From positions 1,224,833 to 1,288,832 of the forward strand of contig MBPM02000011.1 of assembly GCA_001695595.3 (NCBI GenBank): 64,000 bases of DNA, written 5' to 3'. Below, piece after piece: positions 38,351 to 52,200 of the stretch (position 1 is its first letter; every line of letters begins with the position of its first letter). The position numbers were made by a program, and so were the translations under genes. The notes under the pieces are model-generated. The model had not been told where the DNA came from, did no database searches, and saw only the letters and a program-made list of their open reading frames with translations. Origin of the DNA: Plasmopara viticola. Its lineage: Eukaryota > Oomycota > Peronosporomycetes > Peronosporales > Peronosporaceae.

Positions 38351-41300
38351 AGTCGATATCGTCAGAAAGATTTTCATTAGTGCAAGCTGAAAATAACCGC
38401 ACACAATGCGCAAACCTATCGACTTCTTGACACAAAACGCTATGCTGAAAAGGCAGACGTAATTGGTCGAATACTACCATCTCATTGATTCATCTTTTAA
38501 AAGATCCTGCGCTATTCAAGATGCTGACGCCATTGTTTTACGGATATTGGCTAGGTAACAAGCTTGACCAGGTTAAGTGGTTTCGGGCGTGTAGCTCCCC
38601 GACTTTGATAGCAGTGATTGCTGTTTAGTCCTGAATCACGATGCACGAAATGACCATATTAGACAAGCGTGGATGAAAATTTACGCAGCGTAAGTTCATT
38701 GGATGTCAAAGAGCACCAGCTTCGCCCCTAGGGAGTCGGCATTTCTGCACTTGTCATCGGCATTCTATTTTTGAAAACCAAATGAAAAGTGGTGACTAAT
38801 TTTAGTTATCCTCACTTTTTGTTCGGTTAAAATGCGAACGCATTTTTAAAAGCAGTGGAATGCTTAACAGATTGTTTGGGTAATTTTTTCTACAGCGCAA
38901 TAAACTTTCTAAATTTAGGAAATCAGATATAGATTGAAAAGCGCTTAGTATACTAAGATGCATGCCACGAGAGGCTACAAAGGATGTCATACGCTTGGTG
39001 ACCTCGAACTAATTTGTCACAGGATTGTTCGCTTTTACGGGCTAACGACCCTAAACCCTGGCCAATAACAATTCGTCTACGATAGCTTCAATTGAGCAAT
39101 CGGCTCAAAAGGCTTATTCAGACCACCTAATGCAGTTTCTTTGTCTTCTTAAAATATGTCCCCGCGGTAAAGTATATAAATCTCCTTGGGTGTTTTGTAA
39201 GCGGCCATGGGTTTGAGCAGACCTTGCGACAGAAAAAACCGTTTTTTCTCGGCCTATGCCACATATTTAAAGGTACTTTTAGGTATGAAGCTACAAGTAT
39301 GGCGTGGGTCTTAAAAAGTCCATATTGCCCGTTCAGCTGAAAGTTGACATCGATTTGTGCAGGGAGGGGCAGTATTTGAATGATGCTGAAGAAACCAAGA
39401 AAAGCCTTGAAGGGTGCCTGTGATGGCTTTGTAGAACAAAAAAAAACTAAATAACAGAAGACACACTTAATTCTCGGCTACGCGCTGCTGAAACCTGATG
39501 AAGATCGATTAAATGTGCCATCTCCTTTCTAATCCGACAGCTCGAACTTTCGAATAGTTCTATCCTGTCATGGCAGAAAGTCCTTTCATGAAGCGCGCAC
39601 CAATGAGGCATTTACAGTATCGTCGAGCTTCTTATCGTCACTTTCCAAACTCAACACAGGCCTGGCAAGCTCAATATGCTGGCGGACGCGCTTATACGCA
39701 AGACACATCAGCTGGCCTATATCAGCCAAGATTTGAGTTGTATAAACAAACAAATCGGTCATATATTCACCCGCATGCCAATTTGAAGCTCTAAGAGCGA
39801 TCTAGTCAAAAGCATTAATGTCGTGTGGCTTACTTCTCCGTAACATTTTCAGCTGCATCGCTATGAGTAGGCAGACTGCCTACCTTACTACATAGTCCAG
39901 CTTCCCGCGGAGACTTATTGTGTAGATCTAAGGTACACGATGCTTCAATTGACAGGCCAAGAATATTCTTTTTTTCGGATGAGAAAAACGGAGACCGTAC
40001 GAAGGTTCGGCGCTTTTTAAAAATCAATTTTTGATTGACTGTTGCTTTTCTTTGCGTCTGTAGCCGTCTAAGAAGAACGACAAGATTAAGTTTAGGCCGT
40101 TAAAAAATTCAGCGCTTCAAAATAGTCCCTTTTTGGTAGGTTGTGCCTTTTTTGCGTTGTTACTTGTCTAGAAAGATCGAAAGGACAAAGCTGAGGGCAA
40201 CATGCACATAGTGCCGCCTGAGCGATTTAGTGCATTGTTACAGCCAGTATACAATCAACAAGGACGCTTAATAAAACAGCTACGACGTAAAGCGGTCCGG
40301 GTGCAATCTTTTAGGTACACCTTTTGGCAAAAAAAGCCGTTTTTTATCATAGAAATGTGGCTACAGAAAAAAGACGTTGTGACTCTATTGCGTCTGCTCA
40401 CGTCTAGAATGATAGAATGGACATATCTATGGACGTACACCATTTCAGCACTTGAAAAGAGCACGTGAGAGAGCATAAAATCACGTCTAGTGCACTTAAG
40501 GGAGAAGAGTTGCACGACACGACGGTGTCGAATAGGGACCCGGAGTTACCATTGCGTTCTGGCAAACTATGTCCTCTTTATTACGATTGCAGTAGACCAT
40601 TATAGACAGACGGGTGTAATGACTGAGTGCGTAGTATGTGCGCTCCGGCGCCACATATATGGGTCGACAACTTGTCATTGACTGGGTTGGAGCTCGACAA
40701 TGCAGTTTTTGCATGTATGATCCTACATTCTTAAACATAAATGGGCTAAGACACATTTGAGATTTGCTCAGTCTTAAAAGTCAAAAACTTCAAGATAAGC
40801 ACAAAAGAGGCTCAGAATACACCCTTTCTCACTCTTACTTGAGACAAGTTTACTTACATAACGCTTATCTATTGTGCGAAAAGTTGGTTGTACGTAATCA
40901 GCGGAGCATGGAAGACAATTGTGTCCTCTTATAAAAAGAACGCAAACTGAAATATTAGGCAAATTTGGAAGGGCTTCTACTATAACCAGTAAGGAGATAA
41001 TACAGGCTTTAAAAGCTTTTCAGTCAAATAGAGCGCTTATTACCGACAACCACGATTTTGCTGGACTCTCAACGTATCTCATCCACTGCGGTTGTAGATT
41101 CGGCTGAAATACCCTGAATATTAGCCTAAATCCGATTAATTTTTTCAATTGAGCCGCGATGGTAGTATCAATCCTTTCAGACCAAGTGCATTTTTTTGTC
41201 TACGTGTCTTTCAGAGCGTCATATGAAATCCTTGAGATAGATTAATTGCGGCGGTAAAGTACGCGCATGGCTACCGCGGAGCCACGGCTCGTTCAAAGCA

Positions 41301-42849
41301 AGTTTCTTTGTATTTGCCACGCGAGGGATATCTTTGGAGAGTTTCGCAGCAAGCAATTGCTTGAAGACATGGCCTGCATCGACTGAATGACACTTTTCTA
41401 AAAGGATTTTTTTTCATCATCAAATTCGCTCTGTGGAAGATTGTATAGAGTGAGTGCACGAGACGGCAACTCGCATCGGTGTTTGTCGGTCGGCGAGTAG
41501 CAAAGTCCGCGTTGGTCAACTCGACTCTTAAATTCTAGCGCGGAATGCCTCATAGGCTGTCCATTACAACTTTGCCCTCAACTTTAAAATGCACAGCGAA
41601 TGTGACATCATCAATGACGGAAATTCAGGTCATATTTTGCCCCGTTGGGCTTACATGTGAGGCCTTTGGCATGGCTGGTTAGTCTTGCGATAAGTTTTAG
41701 GCCGGATAATCAAACTGTTTGATAAAACTGTAGGCTTGGGGCTTCTTTAGAGCCCTGACAGGCAAACATCCAGGCGAGCGCTCGCTAGAGTGCCTGTGGC
41801 AATTCCTATCGTTACAATCACCCGAAGGCCAAAGTTTCTGCAGACCGCTGATCGATAGAAAAGAAAAGGCGCGATATTCTACCTTGGTTGAGTGATGGGC
41901 TTTCTCAAAATCTTTTCTGACCGAGTTGCTTTCTAACGGGTGAGCTTGTTCTGGCTTGCCGCTCGCCCTTGTGGTAGGCACAGCCTTTGTAGTAGGTGCA
42001 GCCTTTGTTGCCGGTCAGCATATTTGCAGCTGCAGCATTTGGCAAAGACGCTAAATTTAAAGCAGAGGCACCTTATAATACCATAAAAAACTCCTTCGAA
42101 GTTGGCTTGGTCATCGTTAAATGACACGGCCGACTAGCAACCCTTTTCGCTGTCTGTCTGGTCAGATTTGTGAGCAAACCAAACCGAATGGGTGACACTT
42201 GGCGCTCTTTTATTACATGTAGTTTATACTTTCTGAAGAGATACATAGTGCTTAGGGAGAGACAGCTTGTCGTTTCTCAGAGCCTAGAAAGATGGTCGTG
42301 CTTGGTAAAGAAACGCATGCCCTAACGTTAAGCCGCAAATGCCTCCTCATGTTTGTAAAAGCCAACAAAACTTCCGAGCACCGCGAAGTGCGCGTCCGAC
42401 AAATGCGTAAAGGTGGTTTGATCCATCCCGGGATGGTTTAGATTGAGAATTAAGCCACCGGAACCCACGCGCTAGGACTAAGCTGCCACTATCGCGGGAT
42501 GCTGGTAGCAATCCGACCCATATTGGGACCGGGTAATTGTTCAGGTTGAGGCATAAGTGCTATCGGGTCACAAAACACCTTGCAAGGAAACATGTAAAAA
42601 TGCATACGATCATTAGATGAACAGTTATTTACTTCTTTTGGTCTAAGGGGGTAACTGACCATAAAACAAAAGTTTTGACCTTACCTTTTTTTTGGATAAG
42701 CTACTCCTTAGATATTTACCTATTGCTCTCGGGTATAGAAACCGATATGAAATTCTGAGGGTTTATGAATGGGATCCGCATGTAGCCCTGTAGAAAGACA
42801 TAACATGTTTTTTGGGTAAGTCTGTACTACCTTCAGCGAGTGGAGTGGA
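38351..42849. other. 4.5-kb desert before the U2AF gene
   Basis: Only short frames without recognised domains (for example 39,570-39,794 and 41,697-42,127). The left part is probably the upstream portion of the Gypsy relic; the rest is unassigned. Confidence 0.4.
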
Positions 42850-42860
42850 AACTCATTCTG
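42850..42860 (+). promoter_or_regulatory. Oomycete initiator-like element of the U2AF gene
   Basis: The string CTCATTCTGG, 20-30 bp before the ATG at 42,880, matches the oomycete initiator consensus (TCA followed by T/N, T and pyrimidines). A very short leader is normal for these genes. Assignment is by consensus and position only. Confidence 0.5.
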
Positions 42861-42879
42861 GAATCTTTTCTATTTCCTA

Positions 42880-43872
42880 ATGGCTAGTAGGTACGGCGAC
42901 GAATTTCGCGGACGCGGTCGAGACCGCAGTAGGGACCGTGGCTACAGTGGAGGTAGGGATGAGAGAGGGTACGGGGGCCGATCGGGTGGCGGGAGCTTTA
43001 GCCGTGAACGCATGGGCGGTCGTCGTGGCGAACAGAGTGGCGGAGGCGCTGAGCACTTGGCTAGGATCCATGGCACGGAAGAGGACCGCGTAAATTGTCC
43101 ATTCTACTTTAAAATTGGTGCTTGCCGACACGGTGACAGATGTTCCCGTCTCCATAATAAGCCTGTGTTCAGCCAGACGATCCTGGTGAGCCACATGTAT
43201 CAAAACCCGATCGCGCAAGTGATCGCTCAAAACGGAGACCCTACTTCGCTCGACCAGCGCCAAGTGGATGAAGAATTCGAGGATTTTTACGAAGAGATTT
43301 TTGAAGAGTTGTGCAAGTTTGGCAAGCTGGAAGAGCTCAATATATGTGATAACCTGGGCGACCACCTCGTCGGCAACGTATATGCCAAGTACGAAGACGA
43401 GGAACACGCTGCGGCGGCGCAAAAGGCTTTGTACGGCCGTTTCTATGCAGGCAGGCCACTTGTGTGCGAGTTCTCTCCCGTGACTGATTTTAGGGAGGCG
43501 CGATGCCGCCAATTTGATGAGGGAACTTGCAACCGTGGCGGTTACTGCAACTTTATGCATATTAAGACAGTACCACGGTCTATGCAGCGCGAGTTAGAGA
43601 GGATGTTTAATCGTGGACGACGGGCGAAAAGTGGAAGCCATAGCAGAAGCAGAAGTAGAAGTCGTAGTGGCAGTCGCGGACAACATGCGCGTGGACACTC
43701 TCGCTCGCGCAGTGTATCGCACAATGCTTCGAAGAGCGCCGCCTCCCGTCGCAGAGGTAGCCGTAGTCGATCCCCGTCGCTTGTGAAGAAAGACCGCCGG
43801 AGTCGTTCGCGCAGTCATAGCCCGCGATCCCCAGCTCGGGGCTCAGGTCAAGGAATTAGAAAAAGGTTGTGA
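42880..43872 (+). CDS. U2AF1: U2AF small subunit (splicing factor)
   Basis: Intronless, 330 residues. It recognises the 3' splice-site AG in complex with U2AF large subunit. The core is highly conserved: first CCCH zinc finger [21 protein letters not shown] (about 72-92), U2AF-homology RRM (about 97-203) with [17 protein letters not shown], and second zinc finger [19 protein letters not shown] (about 209-227). An RS domain (about 252-325) ends the protein. The serine in RCSRLHNKP, equivalent to human Ser34, is kept. The unusual part is the first 56 residues, an Arg/Gly/Ser-rich extension ([19 protein letters not shown]), whereas animal U2AF1 begins close to the zinc finger. The first in-frame ATG directly follows an initiator-like site, which supports this start. 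Confidence 0.96.
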   Translation: MASRYGDEFRGRGRDRSRDRGYSGGRDERGYGGRSGGGSFSRERMGGRRGEQSGGGAEHLARIHGTEEDRVNCPFYFKIGACRHGDRCSRLHNKPVFSQTILVSHMYQNPIAQVIAQNGDPTSLDQRQVDEEFEDFYEEIFEELCKFGKLEELNICDNLGDHLVGNVYAKYEDEEHAAAAQKALYGRFYAGRPLVCEFSPVTDFREARCRQFDEGTCNRGGYCNFMHIKTVPRSMQRELERMFNRGRRAKSGSHSRSRSRSRSGSRGQHARGHSRSRSVSHNASKSAASRRRGSRSRSPSLVKKDRRSRSRSHSPRSPARGSGQGIRKRL

Positions 43873-44084
43873 TGAAGAAGGACTGCTTGCGAATTAGATT
43901 CTTTACTCATCTTTCGTGAATCAGATTGATCAAGCGCTTATCAAGGTTGGTTGTGATGTGAGACTCCTCTTTATCTGCGCGAATAGACAAGAATAAACTA
44001 ATTCATAATTCACTCGTATTTTAACTGGTTGCTATGCTACACCCTTAATTTTAAGAATTGCGACAACAATTCGCGCAAAATAAG

Positions 44085-45782
44085 TCAATGATCATAGAAA
44101 GCATTTTGCATATGTTGCTTCCGCTTACGATCTCCCTTTAATTCGTTGCTGCGTTGCTTTTTTGTGGTAGATTTCTTATTTAAGACATCACGCTGTACAA
44201 TGCATCACACAATATCGTCAAGACTCAAATGTACCGCAAAAAGTCAATCGCCACGACGCACCCTGTCAACTTTAAGATCTTCCACAATTTCTGGCAGGTC
44301 TAGCATCGCGCGCAGCATGTTGTTATACTTTAAATGATTCTGAAGACCTGTCTGCAAGCACTCCTTCACTGCTTCGAACTGCTTGACAGACTTCCACGAC
44401 CTTATATCCAACACTTTGCCTTTTAGCAAAAAAGAGACGTGTGGAGTTTCGCCGTTCTGGCAAGAAATGCATACACAAATGGTCGGCAATTACAATTTTT
44501 CTGCGCATGCTCGTAAGTAGTTGATCAGACTCACAGCCAGCGTCGAGTAAACATCACGAAAAACAACGCGCTGGGTTTTGCGATCTTTCTTGCTATTTCT
44601 CTTGCTGCTGTCCTTGGTCATTTCAAGAAAGCGATCCACGATTTGTTGACCACATGGCAACGGGACACCGAAATTCTGCGCACTTTCGTGCAACAATGCG
44701 ACATTCTCACCAGCAGACGAGCGCACCTCAACATCCTTGTGATCGAGCAAAGAGAGAAACTTTGGTATCAATCTGATTATAATTGCACGCACAATATTAC
44801 TTGGGCGAGTAGCAACACCACAAAATTGTTTGATCTCAAATCTTTACCTTTCGAGTAATAAATCGCTCGCGAGCATTTCATCTGGTAATGAAGACACAAC
44901 CAGTCCCCATGACTCAAGAGCGGCTTTGCAAATGTCGCCATAGATTTTTATATTGAAAAATGTCTCGAAGAGCTCCAAAAGTTCCTCATGATCTTCTTTT
45001 TCAATACTGCACAAAAAGCCGATAAGTCCGAGAGCGTATATCGCCTGAGCAATCACACAGCACACTTAACAACTGCAGATCATCGAGATACTGCAGCAAT
45101 AAAAAACGTACAGAACACTTAATTTTCAAATTTCGAGCGGTCTTAATCAGTGGCTCCAACACATGCTTCGACCGCTGGAAAAAGCCCTCATTACATCCAA
45201 AGATGGTTGCCATAATCGCCAATATGCGAGACCCTAGCACTGCTTCATCTTCAGAAGGCTTGCGAAGGCAACCTAGCACATTGCCCATAAAACTGCTCCG
45301 CCAACAGCAATGAAAATTACTTACTTTACTTCGCGCTGCCAACAGTCCAACACATACCTATCACTGACATCTTCAGGTGCCAAATACTGCAATAAGTGTG
45401 TGGTCAGCTTCTCCAAAGCAGCAACTCGTGTCGTTGTTCTAAGAACGAGGACACAAGGCAGCATTTTAAAGAATTGGCTATTTAACTACCTCACAAAATT
45501 ATGTTTCACTTAACCTTCCGACGCACCTTCTTATAGTAAGCTCCTCGATAATTTTGTCGATCTCATCCTCATCCTCCGTATTTTTTAAGTACCCATCATA
45601 AAATTCACCGTCACCCGTCACGCACGTAGCACATGTCTCCAGCGACGCCACCGACGCGGCCTCGTCTTCGTAATCATCTTCGTGGCGCATCAGCCGGCTT
45701 CCTGCTAAATTTGACAAATGCATCAGCATTTGATTAAAGGAAGATCATCCGCGTTGACATCACCTCTGCTTTTCTTTCCCAT
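44085..45782 (-). CDS. Interferon-related developmental regulator (IFRD) family protein
   Basis: A gene of about seven exons. A tiny first exon encodes MGKKSR and splices (GTGATG to TAGCAG) into GSRLMRHEDDYEDEAAS. Following exons encode the acidic N-terminus, then ARM/HEAT-like helices: TTTRVAALEKLTTHLLQYL, MGNVLGCLRKPSEDEAVLGS, IAQAIYALGLIGFLCS and PKFLSLLDHKDVEVRSSAGE. Next comes the conserved IFRD C-terminal block: KKDRKTQRVVFRDVYSTL, then LDIRSWKSVKQFEAVKECLQ, then LQNHLKYNNMLR. The last intron (GTGCGT to TACAG) joins DLKVDR to a lysine-rich tail RDVLNKKSTTKKQRSNEL ending at TGA 44,085. IFRD proteins are transcriptional or ribosome-associated regulators in other eukaryotes; the role here is unknown. 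It is convergent with U2AF1 (212 bp) and divergent from UBA1 (126 bp). Confidence 0.83.
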
Positions 45783-45908
45783 GCTTCGCTTTATCCCAGG
45801 TGTAAAAAAAACTTTACTTTTTATTTCTCGTTAATAAGTCGACGCGAACAAAACGGTTGTTAAATCAACACTTAAGTACGATATTAAATTTGAGCTAAGA
45901 TCTGCGCT
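45783..45908. promoter_or_regulatory. Divergent promoter region IFRD / UBA1
   Basis: Only 126 bp separates the two divergent start codons, so core promoters overlap or are shared. It is AT-rich; I see no clear initiator. Confidence 0.45.
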
Positions 45909-48900
45909 ATGAGCTCGCACGTCGTGACAGCTGGAGATGTAAGTGAGACCGCTGACGGTGTGCAGAATCTGGTACATGTCACGGACAACGCCATGGACAT
46001 TGACCAATCTGGAACCACTTCGATCGACGAAGGGCTTTACAGCCGCCAGCTTTACGTAATGGGCCGCGAAGCCCAGCTGCGTATGGGATCTTCGAACGTA
46101 CTCATCGTTGGGCTTAACGGCCTCGGCGTGGAGGTTGCTAAAAACGTCATTCTGGCAGGAGTCAAGAGCGTCACGTTGCACGATAACACACCGGCTAGCA
46201 TGCTCGATCTGGCTTCCCAGTTTTATTTGACGGAGGATGATATTGGAAAACCGCGTGCGGCAGTATCCGTGAAGAAGCTAGCGGAGCTTAACCCTTACGT
46301 GCCTGTCACATGCCATGAAGGGGAGATCACGGAGGAATTTCTGCTTGGGTTTCGGGTACGCGCATTCGGTCCGTTTTGTTGATAAGAAAATAATTGTTAC
46401 CTGGTGTCCATTGAAATGACTGTAGGCAGTCGTCCTCGTCAACAGGCCACTGACGGATGCAAAACACATTGACACTATTTGTCACGCCAATTCGATTGCT
46501 TTTATCGCAACCGAGGCGCGTGGCGTCTTTGGCTCGATCTTTTGTGATTTTGGTGTCGACTTTGTCGTGTCCGACCGCGACGGTGTGGAGCCTGTGAGCT
46601 GTTTGATATCGTCCATCTCCAATTCTGTGCCCCCTCTTGTCACTGTGAGTGACGAAATCCGTCACAACTTAGACACGGGGGATTTGGTTTCTTTTCGTGA
46701 GGTCACGGAGTTTTCCTTTTTGAACGACAGTAAACCTAGAAAAGTAACAGTTACGGGTCCGTATACGTTTACCCTGGATGGCATTGAGGATGCCGAAAAC
46801 AAGATTTTTGAGCGGGGACAGCCGTCATCGGGGGGTTACGTTACTCAAGTAAAGCAGCCTGCTCGAATTAGCTTTAAAAAGCTCGAAAATGCGCTTGCGG
46901 CGCCCGGGGCTTTTTTGATAAGTGACTTTTCCAAGGCTGACCGGTCCGAGGTGCTTCACGTAGCTTTCCAAGCTTTAAATTTGTTCCAGGAAAGGCATTG
47001 CGGTAGCTATCCAAAGCCAGGCTGTATGGATGATGCAGAAGAAGTGTTTACTCTTGCTATCGAAATCAACAGGCAGTCTGCTTCAAGAAAAGAATTTAGC
47101 GTCAAAAACATCGATAACGCCGACTCGAAAAAAATAATTTTGGCGCTTGCAGCTGGCTGTACCGGCGTTGTCGCTCCCATGGCAGCTTTCCTCGGGGGGA
47201 TTGTTGGCCAGGAAATTCTTAAAGCGTGCAGCGGCAAATTTACACCTATCCAACAGTTTTTTTATTTCGACGCAGTGGAGTGTCTCCCAGAGGTTGTACA
47301 CGCTGGAGATATCGACGAATTCGCGCCAATTGGCTCACGATATGACGGTCAAATTTCCGTGTTTGGCCGGAAGGTGCAGGATAAAATAAATAGCTTGAAA
47401 ATGTTTCTCGTGGGCGCCGGTGCGATCGGTTGCGAAATGCTTAAAAATTGGGCTATGATGGGTGTGGCATCGAACAAAGATGGTATCATACACATTACAG
47501 ATATGGACACGATTGAGAAGTCGAACTTGAATCGTCAATTTTTATTTCGCGCAAATGATGTACAGCAAGCAAAGTCCTTAGTTGCAGCTCGAGCTATCAA
47601 GATGATGAATTCAGATATTAATGTGCAGGCTTACGCGTCTCGGGTGGGTCCAGAATCTGAAGGTCATTTTACCGACGACTTCTTCGAATCGCTTTCCGGT
47701 GTCTGCACGGCACTTGATAATGTCGAGGCTCGTTTGTATATGGACCAGCGCTGTTTATTTTATGGCTTGCCAATGTTCGAGTCGGGTACGCTAGGAACTA
47801 AGGGCAATACGCAAATTGTCGTTCCACACAAGACTGAGAATTACGGAGCTTCTCGAGACCCCCCAGAAAAAAGCATTCCCATTTGCACGCTAAAGAATTT
47901 TCCGAATGCAATTGAACATACTCTTCAGTGGGCACGCGATTGGTTTGAGGGAGAATTCTATCAGGCCCCGTCGGACGTAAATCGCTACTTACAAGAACCG
48001 ATGTTTATAAACGAGGTTAATGAGCAGCAAAATACTAAGGTGGAAATCTTGGAGCGCCTAAATAGCTCGCTTGTTGGTGATCGTCCGATGTCTTTCGAGG
48101 ACTGCATTACTTGGGCTCGCTTCAAATTCGAAGAACTTTTCTGCAACCAGATGAAGCAGCTTCTGTACAATTTTCCATTGGACCAGGTACTTTGTCTCGT
48201 AATTATGTTTCAATTTCAAGCATTTTAACTTACGTGTTGCGCAGTTGACGACGTCGGGTACTCCATTTTGGTCTGGACCTAAAAGACCTCCTACGCCGAT
48301 TACATTTAATGCGATGGATCCGTTGCACATGAACTTCATCGTTTTTGTCGCTAACACTCGCGCGAAGGTTTATGGTCTAAAGGGTCACACCAACAGAGAC
48401 GTTTTTGTCAAAGTTCTCGATGGTACTCATGTTCCGGAGTTTTCCCCTAAAAAGGGTGTGAAAATTGCCGCTTCTGATGCGGAGCTCAAGGAAGACAGCG
48501 CTGCTTCACAATCCGATGATATGGATAGCCAGTGCGACTATATTATGCAAAATTTGCCGAAACCGGCTTCGCTCGCAGGCTACCGCATGCGGCCAATCGA
48601 GTTTGACAAGGATGATGATTCCCACATGGAAGTGATCGTTGCTGTATCCAACTTGCGTGCGCGGTCGTATAAGATAATGGAGGAGGACATGCACAAATCG
48701 CGATTAATTGCTGGTAAAATCATACCAGCCATTGCTACAACAACGGCTCTTGTAACCGGACTTGTATGCTTTGAACTTCTAAAGGTGTTTCAGAACAAGC
48801 CAGTGGATCACTACAAAAATGGGTTTGTCAACCTCGCGCTGCCACTCTTTACGTTTGCTGAGCCGATTGAGCCGAAATTTACGAAGGCAATGATAAAAGG

Positions 48901-49225
48901 TAAAGAGTACAAGTGGACGGCCTGGGATCGCCTGGAGGTGGACCGCGGTGATATGACGTTAAAGGAATTTCTCGCATTCTTCGAAGAGGAGTACGACGCC
49001 GAGGTGTCCATGCTGTCGTACGGGGTTACAATTCTTTACGCAATGTATTCTGCCAAGTCGCGGTCAAAGGAGCGAATGGCGATGAAGATGTCGGAATTAA
49101 TTCGCACGGTGACAAAAAAGCCTATTGATTCGAAGCAAAAGTACCTTATTCTTGAGGTATGTGCTATGGATGCAGATGGAGAGGACGTGGAGCTGCCTTA
49201 TTTGCGTTTCCATTACAAGCAGTAG
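45909..49225 (+). CDS. UBA1: Ubiquitin-activating enzyme E1
   Basis: Three exons, 45,909-46,355, 46,426-48,186 and 48,245-49,225, give 1062 residues, the normal E1 length. The introns are GTACGC..GTAG and GTACTT..GCAG, both phase 0. The enzyme adenylates ubiquitin and passes it to E2s. The N-terminal inactive ThiF half carries [18 protein letters not shown]. The active adenylation half carries [37 protein letters not shown] and [16 protein letters not shown]. The catalytic cysteine lies in [17 protein letters not shown] at residue 636 by my count. The C-terminal ubiquitin-fold domain is present and ends [10 protein letters not shown]. It opens from a compact divergent promoter with the IFRD gene. 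Nothing is missing. Confidence 0.96.
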
Positions 49226-52200
49226 GACACAAAGTGTGAATTCCTCAGATAGGGCAAAATTCGAAGCCCCATACGGGAATTTTCATGATTAATCATACTT
49301 TTAATCTGCTTAATTTGTTAAACTATAAGCCGTGGGCAAACGTCAAGAAGATGTGGCGGCTAGAATGGCCGATAGGTCAACATGTGACGGGGTCACACCA
49401 TCTAGGCAAAAATCAATTAAACAATTACTATCCCCGGTCTGGGGCGAGAAGGACTAAAAATATACATATCGGTTTAAGGAGCTCAATAAATGAGAAGCCA
49501 CATTTTTATCATGTAAACTTGGCTTTATGATATATCACGAGCGACCCCGTAGCTTACAAAGAAATTTTCTTTACCGCAGCAATTGACAGTACAACTAATC
49601 GAAGTGTCACGGTAGTACATCAAAGCTATTGTTAAATGCTTTTGAAGATGTAGATCAATTGGCAAAATGTCTTGAAATAGTATTATGGGCAGCGTGCGTT
49701 GCGCATGAGCTCAAAGAGCTGTATATCATTTATTTAAGAAGCACTTACGTGCGGTGAATATCTGAAGTCAGCATCACCAAAAAGTGAGTTGGGCACGAGA
49801 TTGACCACATACCACATACGAAGTGGCGATCGGTGTGGCAGATAATAACCACAACATACGAATGTGATTCTTGAATACTCCTCGCAGCGGTCTAGTAATC
49901 CACCTAGACGTAATATGCCATTATATGCGGTCTGAAGTTTAAAAATGATCAGGCAGCTTTAAAGCCTCATTGGGGCCACCAAAGACAAGGTTTTCAGTTC
50001 ATGGTTGTTGATAAATTCTGTGCACGGATGACATATATGTATTTGCAGCAGAAGAGAGTGAAGCCTCGGTTGCTTTGTGTGCATCCATTGGGTTAGTGCA
50101 GACCACGACTTAAAGTCGGTGCGGCATGGTATATTTCACTATTCTGTTGTTTTAAAAAAAAGCTAAGTATATTTGAGTCTTGCAAAGCCTTTGTTTGATT
50201 TATCGGAACATAACGATAAGTTATCTTGAAATAGCCAGCACCAAAATGCTTCTATTTCCTTCAAGGAAATGCATCAGTGTGTATCCTCTGGCTTTGCCGA
50301 ATAAGATATAACCGCTGAGGACTATGTGTGACAATCCAATCTTTGGTATCGGCTTGCTAATACTGCGACTAAATAAGAACGGTCATCTTGCCCTAGTCCA
50401 GGCAGCTTAGCGTAGGCGAATGGAGCCATACCGGTCATAAGAAGAACTTTTAAGCCATAAAGTACACACTGGTTAATTCTCGAGTCATCTTCTGAGATCT
50501 AAGCACAAAATAGCATATCAAGACTGCCCATCTCTGCGGCCAACGAATAAAACGTCCCGCTCGTCCCAGCTTGTAGCGAGATTTTACTACTACACGCTAG
50601 ATTTAACGTCCGCATTAAAAAAACGGTCAACGTTCATGTATAAGCCGACGTGTTTTTGTGCAGGTTAGATTCTGAGTTGGTCAATCTCAGCAAACATCTA
50701 AATATTATGAGGAATTGATACGTCAGACATACGAAACTGATGCCAATCGAAAGCCCTTAATTTGATTATCTCATTGTAGGCATGACTTTTGATACCTCGA
50801 CAGCGATCGCAGTTGCATCGGTACGAACAGGTCGATGGTCGACCTCGCTACGCAAAAACAATATGTCAAAGTTATTGATCCATATGACGAAGGCTGGAAC
50901 ACAACATGCTCTTGTAGGATCACGAGGCTTCAATTTATGGTCTCTTAGGTCAAAAGACTTTTTCGTACTATTAATGGACTCTACATGCATAGATAAGTGA
51001 CCAAGTATGTGAGGAACTGAATTGCCGGAATTCTACGCCTCGACTCTGTCTTTGGCTTGACAAAACTTACATGAACAGCGAGTTTCGCATAAGTAGAAAA
51101 ACCTAATCAATTTCGTGGAATTTATTATTGGCGGGGAACAAAACGAAACGCTGGTTAGAAGACGGTATGAATATACTGTGTATTCCGGACACAAAGGCGT
51201 CGATAGGGGCTCGCGGCTTACCTTAAAATTTTGATAAACGCTATTACAATTACTACAAATTTACTTGTCAATGTCTACGACAAGCTAATATATGATCAGC
51301 AGGGGAGGGCTAACCGTAAGAGCGACGACACATTGTATACTACGTAAGCTGAAAGCTTAGATTGGCGATACGATAAGCTAGCAACGGCTGCGTTTGCAGC
51401 CAGATAATGCGGTCCACGTGTCAACAAGTTTTACACTCAACTCCATGGATAAGCTGCTTCAGCCTATTAATAACTAGCAGCTAAAAAGAGAAAGTTTGAT
51501 TCTAACACTCAAGATAAAGCATTGTTCACCGGATCTTTTACGGACCAGGAAAATAAGCGTCAGTGTACAACTTTAGACTTTACAAAACAATGTCAATACA
51601 CCAAGCAAAAAGTAAGGCGTGTTAAGAGAGACTCCGATAAATAATAATCATGACAAAAGATTTCTTATGTGTAGCGCGATTTCTTTATAAGTTCTTGATG
51701 CGATACCCTCGCGCTCAAACATGGTGGTAAGGCGAGCACGGGCGACTTTACAGAGGCTTGTAGTACCGCCATATTGCTCAAAAGGCTAAAACCATATGGA
51801 CGCGCACTTTGGGCAGACGACCGATTTTGGACCTCACCACAAGAGCACAACTTTCTCGATACCTTGTACGTAGCAAAAGTTGTAGCTTTACGTGAAGAAG
51901 ACGTAAGGCCGAAATAGGACGGCCTTCCTCAACGATATTTGGCCGCCAACGCCAGCTACACTTTCATTAAACGCGCGCAACGAAGTAGAGGACTTTCCAC
52001 GGGTGCCGTAAAAACGGATCTCTGCTCCTAAAAAAAGTTAAGCCGTCCCTAGCAAAGTATTTCGACGGCTTTTGTGAATACAAGAAACATGCACTTTGCA
52101 AATAATGTACGACCTTTTGATCACCTGCTGAAATGAGGTAGGAATGAAACCGTTCCACGCTCAAAGCTTAGGCTCTCGACGCTCATTTGGCACTTCGCTT

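Noticed and set aside
42877..43560. 227-codon minus-strand frame
   Set aside because: Antisense of U2AF1. The plus-strand protein is conserved and clearly real.
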